In this document: positions 16,919-24,432 of the stretch, one piece after another | Position numbering within the stretch: the stretch's first letter is position 1 | Layout of the letters: the number at the start of each line of letters is the position of its first letter | Virus record (IMG/VR): IMGVR_UViG_3300046411_001309 | Location: 1-25,026 of that record | Origin: a virus | DNA: 25,026 nucleotides | Strand: one strand, 5' to 3' | Notes under the pieces: model-generated | The model's input: the letters and a program-made list of their open reading frames with translations, nothing else | Told to the model about the DNA's origin: nothing | Database searches by the model: none | Translations under genes and position numbers: made by a program

Positions 16919-19696
16919 TTATTTAATTGTTAAGATGTTTTTTCTTGTTATGTTTTTATTTCCGTTAATATCAGTTAATTCCAGCTCAATACTATACTCT
17001 CCCTTCGTGTCAAATAAGTATGTCAGCCACTGATTATCATAATATATATCTTCTTTTTTTACACTATTATTTATCAATCTCCATTTCTGATTAATTACAC
17101 CCGGCATTTTAGTTAAATCGTATGAAAACGTCATATGATTAAGAAGATTAATAGCGCCGTGGTCATCAATAACGTAGGTATCGTTAAAGCTAGGGTTGTA
17201 AGCTTGATATTTAACAAAGCTGCTAGGATCTATATTTCCTGTAGTTGTTGTCGCATTGTAAAAATCATACAATTGATTAGGTTGCTTAGAAACAACTAAC
17301 ATATAATTACATAGATCGGCGCCATCAAAGTTATTTATTATATTGCCATCCGTATCTTCATATACTGGGTTCCAATTAAACTTGGTAAAGATAGGCCATT
17401 GATTAGGATTTAAATTATTTAATTCTTCTTTCAGATTTTCCCATGCAGAAAAATCAGTATTAGAAGTAGGATATGTAGAAATAGGAGAATATTCTTCAAC
17501 TATTTCAAGACCTGTTAAATTGTCTATTTGAGAAACAGAAATAGTACCGTTTGTCGCGCCATTTATTTCTAGTTTAAACGAAGAGTTTAAGTCTGGACCT
17601 ACTCTCGTTTGATCCCAGCTAATAGAAGGTCCATCATTCCATACTTGTTTTCTAAGTTTTTTCCATTGATATGGTCCGGTTGTTTCATTAAATCCAGTAG
17701 GAGTATTTGAGTCTGCAAATCTTCTAACTACTGAAAACTCTTTTCCGTCTTCATCACTATTCAGATAATTAGCTCTATCTAATGTTAAATAATACGTTGC
17801 TATATTTTCTTCAACCGTGTTTAGGTTTTCTCTTCCCCATTCCCAAGAAGATCCAGCTTCATCCCATTGATATTTATAGTTAGACCAATCTAACTCAGGT
17901 GTCAGCTTCTGATATACTCCATATATTTCTACATTTTTAGATTTAACATTAATCTTTTCGTTATGACTAACACTTCTAACGTTATATAAATCCCAAAACG
18001 CAACATCTATAGAATATTCACCAACGTATGGTAATATTAATGGTAAAGTATACCAGTCTTCAACCGGCCCTCTCACACTTTTAGAATATCCTCTAGGACC
18101 TTTGATAATCCATTCAATTTCATATACACTTCTTTTCCACCAATCATCCCATGTTAAAAAAGGATCTTGTAAAGTTGATTGTCCACTTGAATGTAAAATA
18201 TTTGCGTCATCGTCGGTGTCATTTGCATCTATATAAGTAAAGTTTGCATCGTCCCATGTGTCTTTAAGAGAAGTTCCTGATAAAATTAAAGGAGCTCCTA
18301 CGGGAATTCCGGCGATAGTATTATAAGAAGACATATCTTCATCATGCCATTCCGTGTAAAATGATCTAATAGAAGCTTCTATTTCGTTTCTAATAGATTT
18401 TGAAAAAGAAAATATATCATGACCTAGTCCTTCTAATCTATAATCAACTTTTCTTAAATCTTCTATATAAATAGATTTTACTTCAGGGAAAACTTCATAG
18501 TGGACATCTTGCCCTGCATTTTGAATTTTTATTTGGTGTTGATTGTTCCATGTTCTTTGACTGACGCTATCGAAATAATCTCCTTCGGCAGTAATATCGA
18601 CTATCTTAGCATTAAGGGGTAAATACTCTCTTTGTAATTTACGCTTTAAAGCATATAATTTTATTAATATTTCATCAGGTGAAAAATCGGTTATTTCTTC
18701 TACCTCTGGTAAATCAAATTCATTTAACCTTCCAGTAGGAACATTTAACCTATACGCTAAAGAAAATCTAGAGGTTTTCTTTTGATTAGAATTAGGTAAA
18801 TTGGTATTTCTGCTTTTCTTTGCTAGGAAACCTACTTCAGTTTGATTAGCAACAGGCACAACGATCATTTTTCCAAAACCTTCTGCCTTTTCGTTTATGT
18901 TTAACCAATACTCTCTAAGGCTTACATTGCTATATCCGAAAAAATCTATTATTCCCAATAGGGCTTTATAAGTTCCTATAAATGGCTTTATAGTGGAAGC
19001 CTGTAATAAAAGCTCTTTTCTTTTTGCATTTAATAGTTTATAATCTACTCCTAAATCTTTAATGTCAGAATCTCTAAATATTAGATAATCCATTTCGTCA
19101 AGATTAAGGGCCATGTTTGTTAAAAGAGTTTTAAGCCTTTCGTCTTCTGCAACAACTTCACCGTATACTTTTATTTCGGCTATTTTAGTTTCTACTCCAT
19201 CCTGGTCTGCGAATACTTCTAGCTTTCGTATATGAAATCCTTCAATTTCAGAACTTAAAGCTATATTAGCCAAACATGCAGTAGGGTGTAAAGCGGTTGC
19301 GTTTAAAGGAACTACCTTAAATCCCTCAGAATCTAGCCCATTATAAAAAGAACTATCTCTCATTTCGCTAGTTTGAAAATTATCTACATTAACCTCATAA
19401 TCTCCATTTTTCATAACACCACTGTATAGAAAAATATCCTCACTATCTCCATATTCGGAAACAAACTTAAATTTAATAGTATTATTATTAGCGTCTGCTG
19501 AAATAGGATGAACGAACCTTACGTTATCTAATTCATCCCTAACTTCTTCTAATACGTATAGATTTAAAGTCTCATAAAGGCCTGTTGATATTTCATTTAA
19601 AAAAACAGTACCTTTAGAATATCCTAGCACACTATCGTATTCTAAATTTAATTCGTTAGAATTATTATCAAAAAATCTAAGATTTTGATATGACAT
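16919..19696 (-). CDS. Baseplate wedge protein, gp7/gpI-like, with PKD/Ig-like domains
   Basis: 925 residues. The key region is residues about 186-265, where KRKELLLQASTIKPFIGTYK is followed by ALLGIIDFFGYSNVSLREYW. This matches the pattern of P2 gpI-type tail proteins (helix, GT-x-x-AL, then a glycine and an E-x-W end). gpI is the counterpart of part of T4 gp7, which packs on gp6 in the wedge. Residues about 515-585 (VYEIEWIIKGPRGYSKSV, then YVGEYSIDVAFWDLYNVRSV) and residues about 865-925 (KGEYSIELELTDINGNKNIT) look like PKD/Ig-like beta sandwiches. The stretch between residues 475 and 700 is unusually rich in tryptophan. Its place after gp25-, gp6- and small-gene homologues fits the wedge gene order. 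The family call rests on motif pattern only. T4 gp7 (1032 residues) is similar in size. Confidence 0.65.
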   Translation of the reverse strand: MSYQNLRFFDNNSNELNLEYDSVLGYSKGTVFLNEISTGLYETLNLYVLEEVRDELDNVRFVHPISADANNNTIKFKFVSEYGDSEDIFLYSGVMKNGDYEVNVDNFQTSEMRDSSFYNGLDSEGFKVVPLNATALHPTACLANIALSSEIEGFHIRKLEVFADQDGVETKIAEIKVYGEVVAEDERLKTLLTNMALNLDEMDYLIFRDSDIKDLGVDYKLLNAKRKELLLQASTIKPFIGTYKALLGIIDFFGYSNVSLREYWLNINEKAEGFGKMIVVPVANQTEVGFLAKKSRNTNLPNSNQKKTSRFSLAYRLNVPTGRLNEFDLPEVEEITDFSPDEILIKLYALKRKLQREYLPLNAKIVDITAEGDYFDSVSQRTWNNQHQIKIQNAGQDVHYEVFPEVKSIYIEDLRKVDYRLEGLGHDIFSFSKSIRNEIEASIRSFYTEWHDEDMSSYNTIAGIPVGAPLILSGTSLKDTWDDANFTYIDANDTDDDANILHSSGQSTLQDPFLTWDDWWKRSVYEIEWIIKGPRGYSKSVRGPVEDWYTLPLILPYVGEYSIDVAFWDLYNVRSVSHNEKINVKSKNVEIYGVYQKLTPELDWSNYKYQWDEAGSSWEWGRENLNTVEENIATYYLTLDRANYLNSDEDGKEFSVVRRFADSNTPTGFNETTGPYQWKKLRKQVWNDGPSISWDQTRVGPDLNSSFKLEINGATNGTISVSQIDNLTGLEIVEEYSPISTYPTSNTDFSAWENLKEELNNLNPNQWPIFTKFNWNPVYEDTDGNIINNFDGADLCNYMLVVSKQPNQLYDFYNATTTTGNIDPSSFVKYQAYNPSFNDTYVIDDHGAINLLNHMTFSYDLTKMPGVINQKWRLINNSVKKEDIYYDNQWLTYLFDTKGEYSIELELTDINGNKNITRKNILTIK

Positions 19697-19698
19697 TA

Positions 19699-19968
19699 TT
19701 ATCTAATTTTTTTATCGTCCTTTTTCATTGTGTATGACTTATAAATTTTTAAATAATTTACAGAATCAACCCAATCCGCTAATACCTCTTGAACGAAATT
19801 TATAAAATCATTCATTTGGTTATTTCTCCATATATGGCTAGATATAGAATTTTTTAACATGTTTTTTCTATAATCGTTTCCTAAATTTTTTCTATCATCA
19901 AAAACTGTTTCTCTAATAGAATAAATTCTTTTTTTTCTACTTTTAAAAAGACCGTTAAATAATTCCAT
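19699..19968 (-). CDS. Small basic protein in the baseplate wedge cluster
   Basis: 89 residues, rich in Lys, Arg and Asn. It begins MELFNGLFKSRKKRIYSIRE and has a likely amphipathic helix in FINFVQEVLADWVDSVNYLK, with no membrane or signal segment. I do not recognise a family. Its ATG overlaps the stop of the gp6-like gene in TAATG, and its stop lies 2 nt before the gp7/gpI-like gene, so it is almost certainly translated by coupling. Placement inside the wedge core suggests a small wedge clamp or assembly factor. It is much shorter than T4 gp53 (196 residues), so I do not assign that name. Coding is supported by the tight spacing and the lack of any competing frame. Confidence 0.75.
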   Translation of the reverse strand: MELFNGLFKSRKKRIYSIRETVFDDRKNLGNDYRKNMLKNSISSHIWRNNQMNDFINFVQEVLADWVDSVNYLKIYKSYTMKKDDKKIR

Positions 19969-21788
19969 TATATAGCTTTCCTATTTTTAGCTTGAACCTT
20001 CGCAAAGATTGTATTTTTAACAGCTGGTTCGTCAAAGTATATTGATAACGCGGCCTTTTCACCTGTTTTAACAGAATCATCTACCATTGATCCGTCCGAA
20101 TCTAGCCATCCTCCTCTGAATAATGCTACCTCTTCTTTTTCTAAAATTATATCACCAAATGAATCTAAGTTAATTACATTTTCGGGTAAAGGAGCTCCAG
20201 GCTCAAAATTAACTTGAGAAGTAGTTACGTTTCTTTTAAAGAAAACCATTTTTTGTTTACCATTACCTATGTCTTTTAACACAGGTGTAGAAGGCGTAAC
20301 AGTAACTGTCTCAGAAATATAATATCCTAGTCTTCTAGCTGTTTCTTCTTTTTCAGAAGTAAATTTTACGTTCACAGAATCTATTCCTTCTATTGCTTCT
20401 ACTATGGCAACTATATCTGATTTTGGAAGGCGGTCTCTTCTAGTTATATTAATTAAATATTCTGCAACTTTAGATCTTATTTCAGTAGCAAGATTTGCTT
20501 TAGTATACCCTTCAAAATATCTTACTTTAATGTCCATTCTAAAAAATTGGGGTTTAGGATCCACGACTTTTACTTCTGTCGTTACCATCTGTCTTCCTGA
20601 TTTTTCTAATAATCCTAAAATACCTTCTTTTTCTATTTCTGTAAAAAAGAATTCAGAAGTATCTAGAGAAAAATAGTCTTTATTATTTTGTAACTTTTTA
20701 AGAGTATTAGGTAACATAAATAGATAGATAACATTATCATCATCTAAATATCCATCGTCAGTTGTATTATATGCGTCTAAATATGAAAACATACCATATC
20801 TTGATAGAAAATGCTCATAGTTATCTGGTGTTGCTAATACAAATGAGTGTGATTGTAATGGAGCAATTAGCTTTGTTAATTCAATATCTTCAGGGTTTGC
20901 TCCCATTTTAGGAGCTACTGTAAATTCAGATTCTAATAGTTCATTTAAATCATGTGTATTTCCTAGTGAATCTGTTCCTTCTGTCTTAAATTTAAACGAT
21001 AGGTCTGCTCTTCCGTTTAAATTACCCATAGCTCCTTCAATTTTTAAATATTCTACTTCTATTGTAGATCCCATTTCAGGAATTTCTCCAAAAGATCCAT
21101 TTCCAAAATAAAGATCTAATCCTCCAGATATACCTGTTCTTACAATATATCCTTGAGTATTTTTCTTCATGTCATATAGTGAATCATATTTTGTCCAAAG
21201 CGCTGAGTTAACTTTTACCCTAACATCGCTATGATCTACCATTGATTTTGTAATTACGTTAAAAGATTGAAAAGATTCTCCAGTTGAAGTAAGCTTCTGT
21301 GTTTCATATTCACCCTGAACAACGGGAGCATATATGTAATTTGAATTTGATTTTTCTAATCTAAATTGATCGTTACTAGTTCTTAGAGTATATTTAAGGC
21401 CGTTATCTTTACATTCTATAGTAGCATTTGCTGGAATATTTAATGCATCTCCAGTGATATCGTCTAAATTAGAAACGCCTAATCTAAGTTTTATTTCACC
21501 AACGGCGGCAGCTCCTCTAAATGCATCATGACCAGCTAACCTAGATATTCCATAAATGGATTCAGGGTTTTGTGCTGTTAATATGTTTTGCTCTACTGTA
21601 GAATCTTCAATATAGAAGAATATTAATCTTCCTATTTCTGAAATGACATCTAGGATCTGTGAAAAGGGAGAAGCTGTTGTAAAAGCACCTTGTACTTCCC
21701 CGTATATCCTACTAATGTAGGATCTCACGTCTTCAATCATTTCACCAGCTTTAATTCTGGATGTCGATAAAAATTTATTATCTGCCAT
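19968..21788 (-). CDS. Baseplate wedge protein, gp6/gpJ family (Baseplate_J-like)
   Basis: 606 residues. Residues about 35-100 contain TTASPFSQILDVISEIGRLI and NPESIYGISRLAGHDAFRGA, typical of the N-terminal part of J/gp6 proteins. Residues 224-258 carry the family signature (LDLYFGNGSFGEIPEMGSTI, then VEYLKIEGAMGNLNG). Residues about 425-475 have the conserved helix-strand end (EIRSKVAEYLIN, then LPKSDIVAIVEAIEGIDSVN). In T4, gp6 forms the continuous ring that ties six wedges together and triggers sheath contraction. P2 gpJ has the same place. It follows the gp25/W-like gene by 17 nt, the same order as W-J in many contractile phages, and overlaps the next small gene by one base. The family assignment is solid. 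Start: ATG after the A-rich leader ACTAAAATTAAAA. Confidence 0.9.
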   Translation of the reverse strand: MADNKFLSTSRIKAGEMIEDVRSYISRIYGEVQGAFTTASPFSQILDVISEIGRLIFFYIEDSTVEQNILTAQNPESIYGISRLAGHDAFRGAAAVGEIKLRLGVSNLDDITGDALNIPANATIECKDNGLKYTLRTSNDQFRLEKSNSNYIYAPVVQGEYETQKLTSTGESFQSFNVITKSMVDHSDVRVKVNSALWTKYDSLYDMKKNTQGYIVRTGISGGLDLYFGNGSFGEIPEMGSTIEVEYLKIEGAMGNLNGRADLSFKFKTEGTDSLGNTHDLNELLESEFTVAPKMGANPEDIELTKLIAPLQSHSFVLATPDNYEHFLSRYGMFSYLDAYNTTDDGYLDDDNVIYLFMLPNTLKKLQNNKDYFSLDTSEFFFTEIEKEGILGLLEKSGRQMVTTEVKVVDPKPQFFRMDIKVRYFEGYTKANLATEIRSKVAEYLINITRRDRLPKSDIVAIVEAIEGIDSVNVKFTSEKEETARRLGYYISETVTVTPSTPVLKDIGNGKQKMVFFKRNVTTSQVNFEPGAPLPENVINLDSFGDIILEKEEVALFRGGWLDSDGSMVDDSVKTGEKAALSIYFDEPAVKNTIFAKVQAKNRKAI

Positions 21789-21805
21789 TTTTAATTTTAG
21801 TTTTA

Positions 21806-22159
21806 TTATACATAGACACCTAGTTGATATCTATTATCAATTCTTATGTCTACAAACACCATGTGTCTATCAACTTCTTTTGTGAAATCGACATCTACCG
21901 TGACGTTAAATTTACTAGCTAAGGGAACATATTTATAAATTTGCTCAGCAACTACTTTTTTAAGTAAATAATCATTATAACTCAAAGAGTATACGTAATC
22001 TTCTAAATTTGCACCAAATTCAGGTTCACCTAAAACATCTCCTCTTCTTGTAAAAAGAACAGTTTCTATTTGTGTCATTAATCTAGCTAAATCAGAATTA
22101 ATTTCTAACGTAGAAGGATTAAATCCGGGATCACCTTTTGCTTTTATATAAAACTCCAT
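21806..22159 (-). CDS. Baseplate wedge subunit, gp25/gpW-like
   Basis: 117 residues, close to the family's usual 110-135. The segment TRRGDVLGEPEFGANLEDYV (residues about 37-56) is the conserved core of the GPW/gp25 family (T-x-x-G-x-x-x-x-x-P-x-F-G-x-x-L). The end DRHMVFVDIRIDNRYQLGVY is the usual last beta hairpin. These proteins bind the gp6-gp7 bundle in the wedge and nucleate sheath assembly at the baseplate. The older name lysozyme for this family is not supported by activity in most members. It stands directly before the gp6/J-like gene. No membrane or signal segment was seen. Confidence 0.9.
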   Translation of the reverse strand: MEFYIKAKGDPGFNPSTLEINSDLARLMTQIETVLFTRRGDVLGEPEFGANLEDYVYSLSYNDYLLKKVVAEQIYKYVPLASKFNVTVDVDFTKEVDRHMVFVDIRIDNRYQLGVYV

Positions 22160-22175
22160 TTAACTATATATTCTA

Positions 22176-23009
22176 TTACGAGTGCATCATCCAATCGGTG
22201 CCCTCATCTGTTTTTATTTCTTCAATCACAGCTTCTAGTTCTCCTTCACCTAGGCCTTGAATTGCGTCGGGATTAACTTCAATATTTCCAGGTAATGCAA
22301 ACCCAAATATACTTAACTTTTGACCTAATGAAATTTTAATTTTTGCGGCACAATATCTAAAAAAGGCCTCATCCTCAAATAGTGCACATTCTGGGATAGT
22401 TTCATATACTTCCAATATAATGTCTCTATTAGGAGTTTCTCCTGTAAATTTAATTTCATGGGTTAATTGATTATAGTGATAACCTATTGGATTTTCTAAA
22501 ATCTGTCTAGCTAAATCAAAAAAGCTTTCATTAATTACATAATATTGTAAGTTTTCTGCAGCATCTACTACGCCATCTCCGCTAAACATACCAGTATACA
22601 TCATTCTTTCAATTGCAAAATCACCTTGTGAAAATCTAATATCTGTTCCACCTGCATATTTAGATCCTGTTTCAAAGCATCCATATACTGAATATACTTC
22701 TCCACCTCCTGTTGCTGGGTCCATTGTAGGAAGAGTAAATGTTCTTTTATTTTTAAAGTATGTCGTATTAAATAATTCCTTAGGAAGAACCATAAAGTTT
22801 TCCTTCATAGAATATTCATAGTTTTTATAAAACCATTTCTTTGCTCTTTTAACAATATTTTGAACTTCTGATTTTGGAAGATTCATAGGAATCATACAAG
22901 ACCCTGTTACTTCTGATGCTAATTCATTTACAAAATTATTAAAACACTCCGTATCCCATGAAGGTGGAGTCGTTAAATCAGATTGATTACCTATTATATT
23001 ATCGCTCAT
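22176..23009 (-). CDS. Virion-associated protein of unknown role, upstream of gp25
   Basis: 277 residues, not recognised as a named family. After an unstructured 20-residue start come helices (FNNFVNELASEVTGS, then LPKSEVQNIVKRAKKWFYKN), a central beta region (KRTFTLPTMDPATGGGEVYS) and a C-terminal helical part (FFRYCAAKIKISLGQKLSIF). An acidic tail contains VIEEIKTDEG. There are no catalytic motifs, signal peptide or membrane segment. It is next to the baseplate wedge genes, 16 nt upstream of gp25, and is preceded by the amidoligase gene with the same spacing. A head-tail joining, neck or tail-assembly role would suit the size and position, but this is inference. The start is favoured because the ATG follows TTAAAATAAA, the same leader type as other genes here. 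Confidence 0.7.
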   Translation of the reverse strand: MSDNIIGNQSDLTTPPSWDTECFNNFVNELASEVTGSCMIPMNLPKSEVQNIVKRAKKWFYKNYEYSMKENFMVLPKELFNTTYFKNKRTFTLPTMDPATGGGEVYSVYGCFETGSKYAGGTDIRFSQGDFAIERMMYTGMFSGDGVVDAAENLQYYVINESFFDLARQILENPIGYHYNQLTHEIKFTGETPNRDIILEVYETIPECALFEDEAFFRYCAAKIKISLGQKLSIFGFALPGNIEVNPDAIQGLGEGELEAVIEEIKTDEGTDWMMHS

Positions 23010-23025
23010 TTTATTTTAATTATTT

Positions 23026-24324
23026 TTAAACTTCTGTATAAAGTATTTTTTCTGTTTCAGTGCTAAACTGCGCCGTTTTCTTATCGTATTTTCCATCTCT
23101 AAATATACCACCTTCCATTTTACCTTTCATCATACCACTACCATATATGTAGCAATCCTTTAATACACATGTTTGATGGACGTATGAACTTTCTAATTTA
23201 GAAGAATTTACCTGACTAGATTGATAAAAATTAGATGAATGAATATCTGATCCGTTTACATCACAACTAAAGAAATCACATTCTGTAAATTCGCCTCTAA
23301 GAAAACACCTAACAAATTCATATCCTCTTAAATCCACACAATAAGGAAGATTACCTCCCTCAACTTGAATTGTCCCATTGTCAGAATCATAGTTAATGTG
23401 CCCAGTATTTAATTCGCCATGTGTGAAAAGCGTCAAAACTCTTTCTCTAATATTAGGCCAATGTAAATCTATTATTTTTTCATTGTCTTTAAGATCAACG
23501 GTTAGTTTTACCTTGCCATTCCATCCCTTATCGATATTTCTCCAATCAGATCTACTTTTTATAATTTTTTCATTTTTAGAAAGAATTTTTCTAAGCTCTA
23601 TTGCATTTAACGGTGTAAATGAAGTTGTTGAAGTGCTATCCCATAATTGAGATATAAATAGCTCTAACATTTGCAATATCTTAGAAGTTTTCTTTTCCCA
23701 ATCAGCACCACCCAAATATCTAAATTCTAAATAGTTTTTGTGTCTTTTTTCAAAGTTAACTCCATAATATTTAGAATCTGGAAATGTAAAATTACTAGGA
23801 GTAATATTTAAACCATCAAAGAAATAAGTATCAGATTTTGGTAAAACAAATTTAATTGATTTAGCGTAGGCTGAATCTTTTCTTTCTGGAAAAAACTTAA
23901 ACACTTGACTTTCTTTAAAATCTAAAATAAATTTAAGAACATTCATTTTAGAAATTCTGTGCTTATTTTCTATTTTACTAGTATCGAATGAAAGATTTAA
24001 ATGAATAGAACTTCTATCATTAGTATATCCGTTTTCTTCTATCCATTTACATACCTTGATAATCATCATTCTACCTGAATGATATGGTTGTGCACCAGTT
24101 ACAAGTTCCATAAGTTTTTCACCTCCACTCATATCTGGTTCTATTTTGAACTCATCTCTGGTAACTTCAAAATCGCTATGTGCCTTAGATTCTACTCTAA
24201 TCTTTTTACCTAAAAGACTAGCTAATTCTTTGGCAGTATCGTCTATGGACTTGTTTGAATAAAATTCAAATTCTACCCCGATAAGAGCATTCTCCAATAT
24301 TTTAGAGTTATTGATGTTGTTCAT
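23026..24324 (-). CDS. Predicted amidoligase (COOH-NH2 ligase) fused to a pentapeptide-like repeat domain
   Basis: 432 residues. The pattern of the amidoligase_2 family (glutamine-synthetase-like fold) is visible in order: IGVEFEF (Glu18, Glu20, metal/ATP binding type), EPDMSGGEKLMELVTGAQPY (residues 62-81, matching the D-x-S then E-x-V-T part), SSIHLNLSF (His108) and NYLEFRYLGG (Glu200, Arg202). Family members join a carboxylate to an amine using ATP and have been predicted to make peptide tags or modify cell-wall peptides. Residues about 330-410 have repeats of the type FTECDFFSCDVNGSDIHSSN, a pentapeptide-like right-handed beta helix. This is the first gene of the virion block, after a terminator and promoter-like motif, so it is likely expressed late. 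Its substrate could be a virion protein or host peptidoglycan, and neither is shown. The fusion to a beta-helix is unusual to my knowledge. Confidence 0.7.
   Translation of the reverse strand: MNNINNSKILENALIGVEFEFYSNKSIDDTAKELASLLGKKIRVESKAHSDFEVTRDEFKIEPDMSGGEKLMELVTGAQPYHSGRMMIIKVCKWIEENGYTNDRSSIHLNLSFDTSKIENKHRISKMNVLKFILDFKESQVFKFFPERKDSAYAKSIKFVLPKSDTYFFDGLNITPSNFTFPDSKYYGVNFEKRHKNYLEFRYLGGADWEKKTSKILQMLELFISQLWDSTSTTSFTPLNAIELRKILSKNEKIIKSRSDWRNIDKGWNGKVKLTVDLKDNEKIIDLHWPNIRERVLTLFTHGELNTGHINYDSDNGTIQVEGGNLPYCVDLRGYEFVRCFLRGEFTECDFFSCDVNGSDIHSSNFYQSSQVNSSKLESSYVHQTCVLKDCYIYGSGMMKGKMEGGIFRDGKYDKKTAQFSTETEKILYTEV
23095..23337 (-). other. Pentapeptide-repeat-like beta-helix at the amidoligase C-terminus
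   Basis: Residues about 330-410 of the amidoligase-like protein have a five-residue rhythm with central F/C/V/I (YEFVRC, GEFTECDFFSC, SSNFYQSSQVNSSKLESSYV, then CVLKDCYIYGSG). This is the spacing of pentapeptide-repeat right-handed beta helices. It probably serves binding or positioning, not catalysis. Confidence 0.6.
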
Positions 24325-24338
24325 TTACGTAATTATAT

Positions 24339-24348
24339 AACTTAAGTT
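24339..24348. repeat. 10-bp palindrome AACTTAAGTT in the 5' leader of the amidoligase gene
   Basis: A perfect palindrome lies between the late-promoter-like motif and the ATG at 24324, so it would be in or at the start of the transcript. It may be a small operator or hairpin. Such palindromes are common in AT-rich DNA. Confidence 0.3.
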
Positions 24349-24350
24349 GA

Positions 24351-24360
24351 TTTATATATC
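24351..24360 (-). promoter_or_regulatory. Late-promoter-like motif GATATATAAA before the virion gene block
   Basis: The minus strand reads GATATATAAATC, of which TATAAATC differs from the T4 late promoter TATAAATA only at the last base. It ends 26 nt before the ATG at 24324 and follows a terminator, where a new transcription unit is expected. The same 10-mer precedes the gene at 2354. The Bacteroidota housekeeping -7 element (TAnnTTTG) was not seen here, so a phage-specific sigma factor would be required. This is inferred from sequence only. Confidence 0.55.
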
Positions 24361-24374
24361 TCTCTTAGATACTC

Positions 24375-24386
24375 TTTCACGTGAAA
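24375..24386. promoter_or_regulatory. 12-bp perfect palindrome TTTCACGTGAAA
   Basis: A perfect palindrome abuts the terminator on its downstream (minus-strand) side and lies about 15 nt upstream of the promoter-like motif. Its G/C centre, CACGTG, stands out in this AT-rich DNA. The position suits a dimeric regulator's operator for the virion transcription unit. It may also simply follow from the U-tract of the terminator. Confidence 0.4.
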
Positions 24387-24412
24387 AAGCCCGGCGGAAT
24401 GACCGGGCTTTT
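24385..24412 (-). terminator. Intrinsic terminator after the S1-domain gene
   Basis: A perfect 10-bp stem, AAAAGCCCGG (24385-24394) with CCGGGCTTTT (24403-24412), and an 8-nt loop. In the minus transcript the GC-rich stem is followed by UUUUU. It lies 21 nt after the stop at 24433. It is the most GC-rich spot in the neighbourhood. Its flanking A and T runs mean it could stop transcription in both directions. Confidence 0.9.
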
Positions 24413-24432
24413 AAAATTAATAATAAACCTTA

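Noticed and set aside
17043-17050. Another GATATATA on the minus strand
   Set aside because: It falls inside the 925-residue gene, encoding D-I-Y with the next codon, and is not upstream of a start, so it is treated as chance.
19699-19968. Assignment of the 89-residue gene as gp53
   Set aside because: It is less than half the length of T4 gp53 and I see no family motif. Only the position is suggestive.
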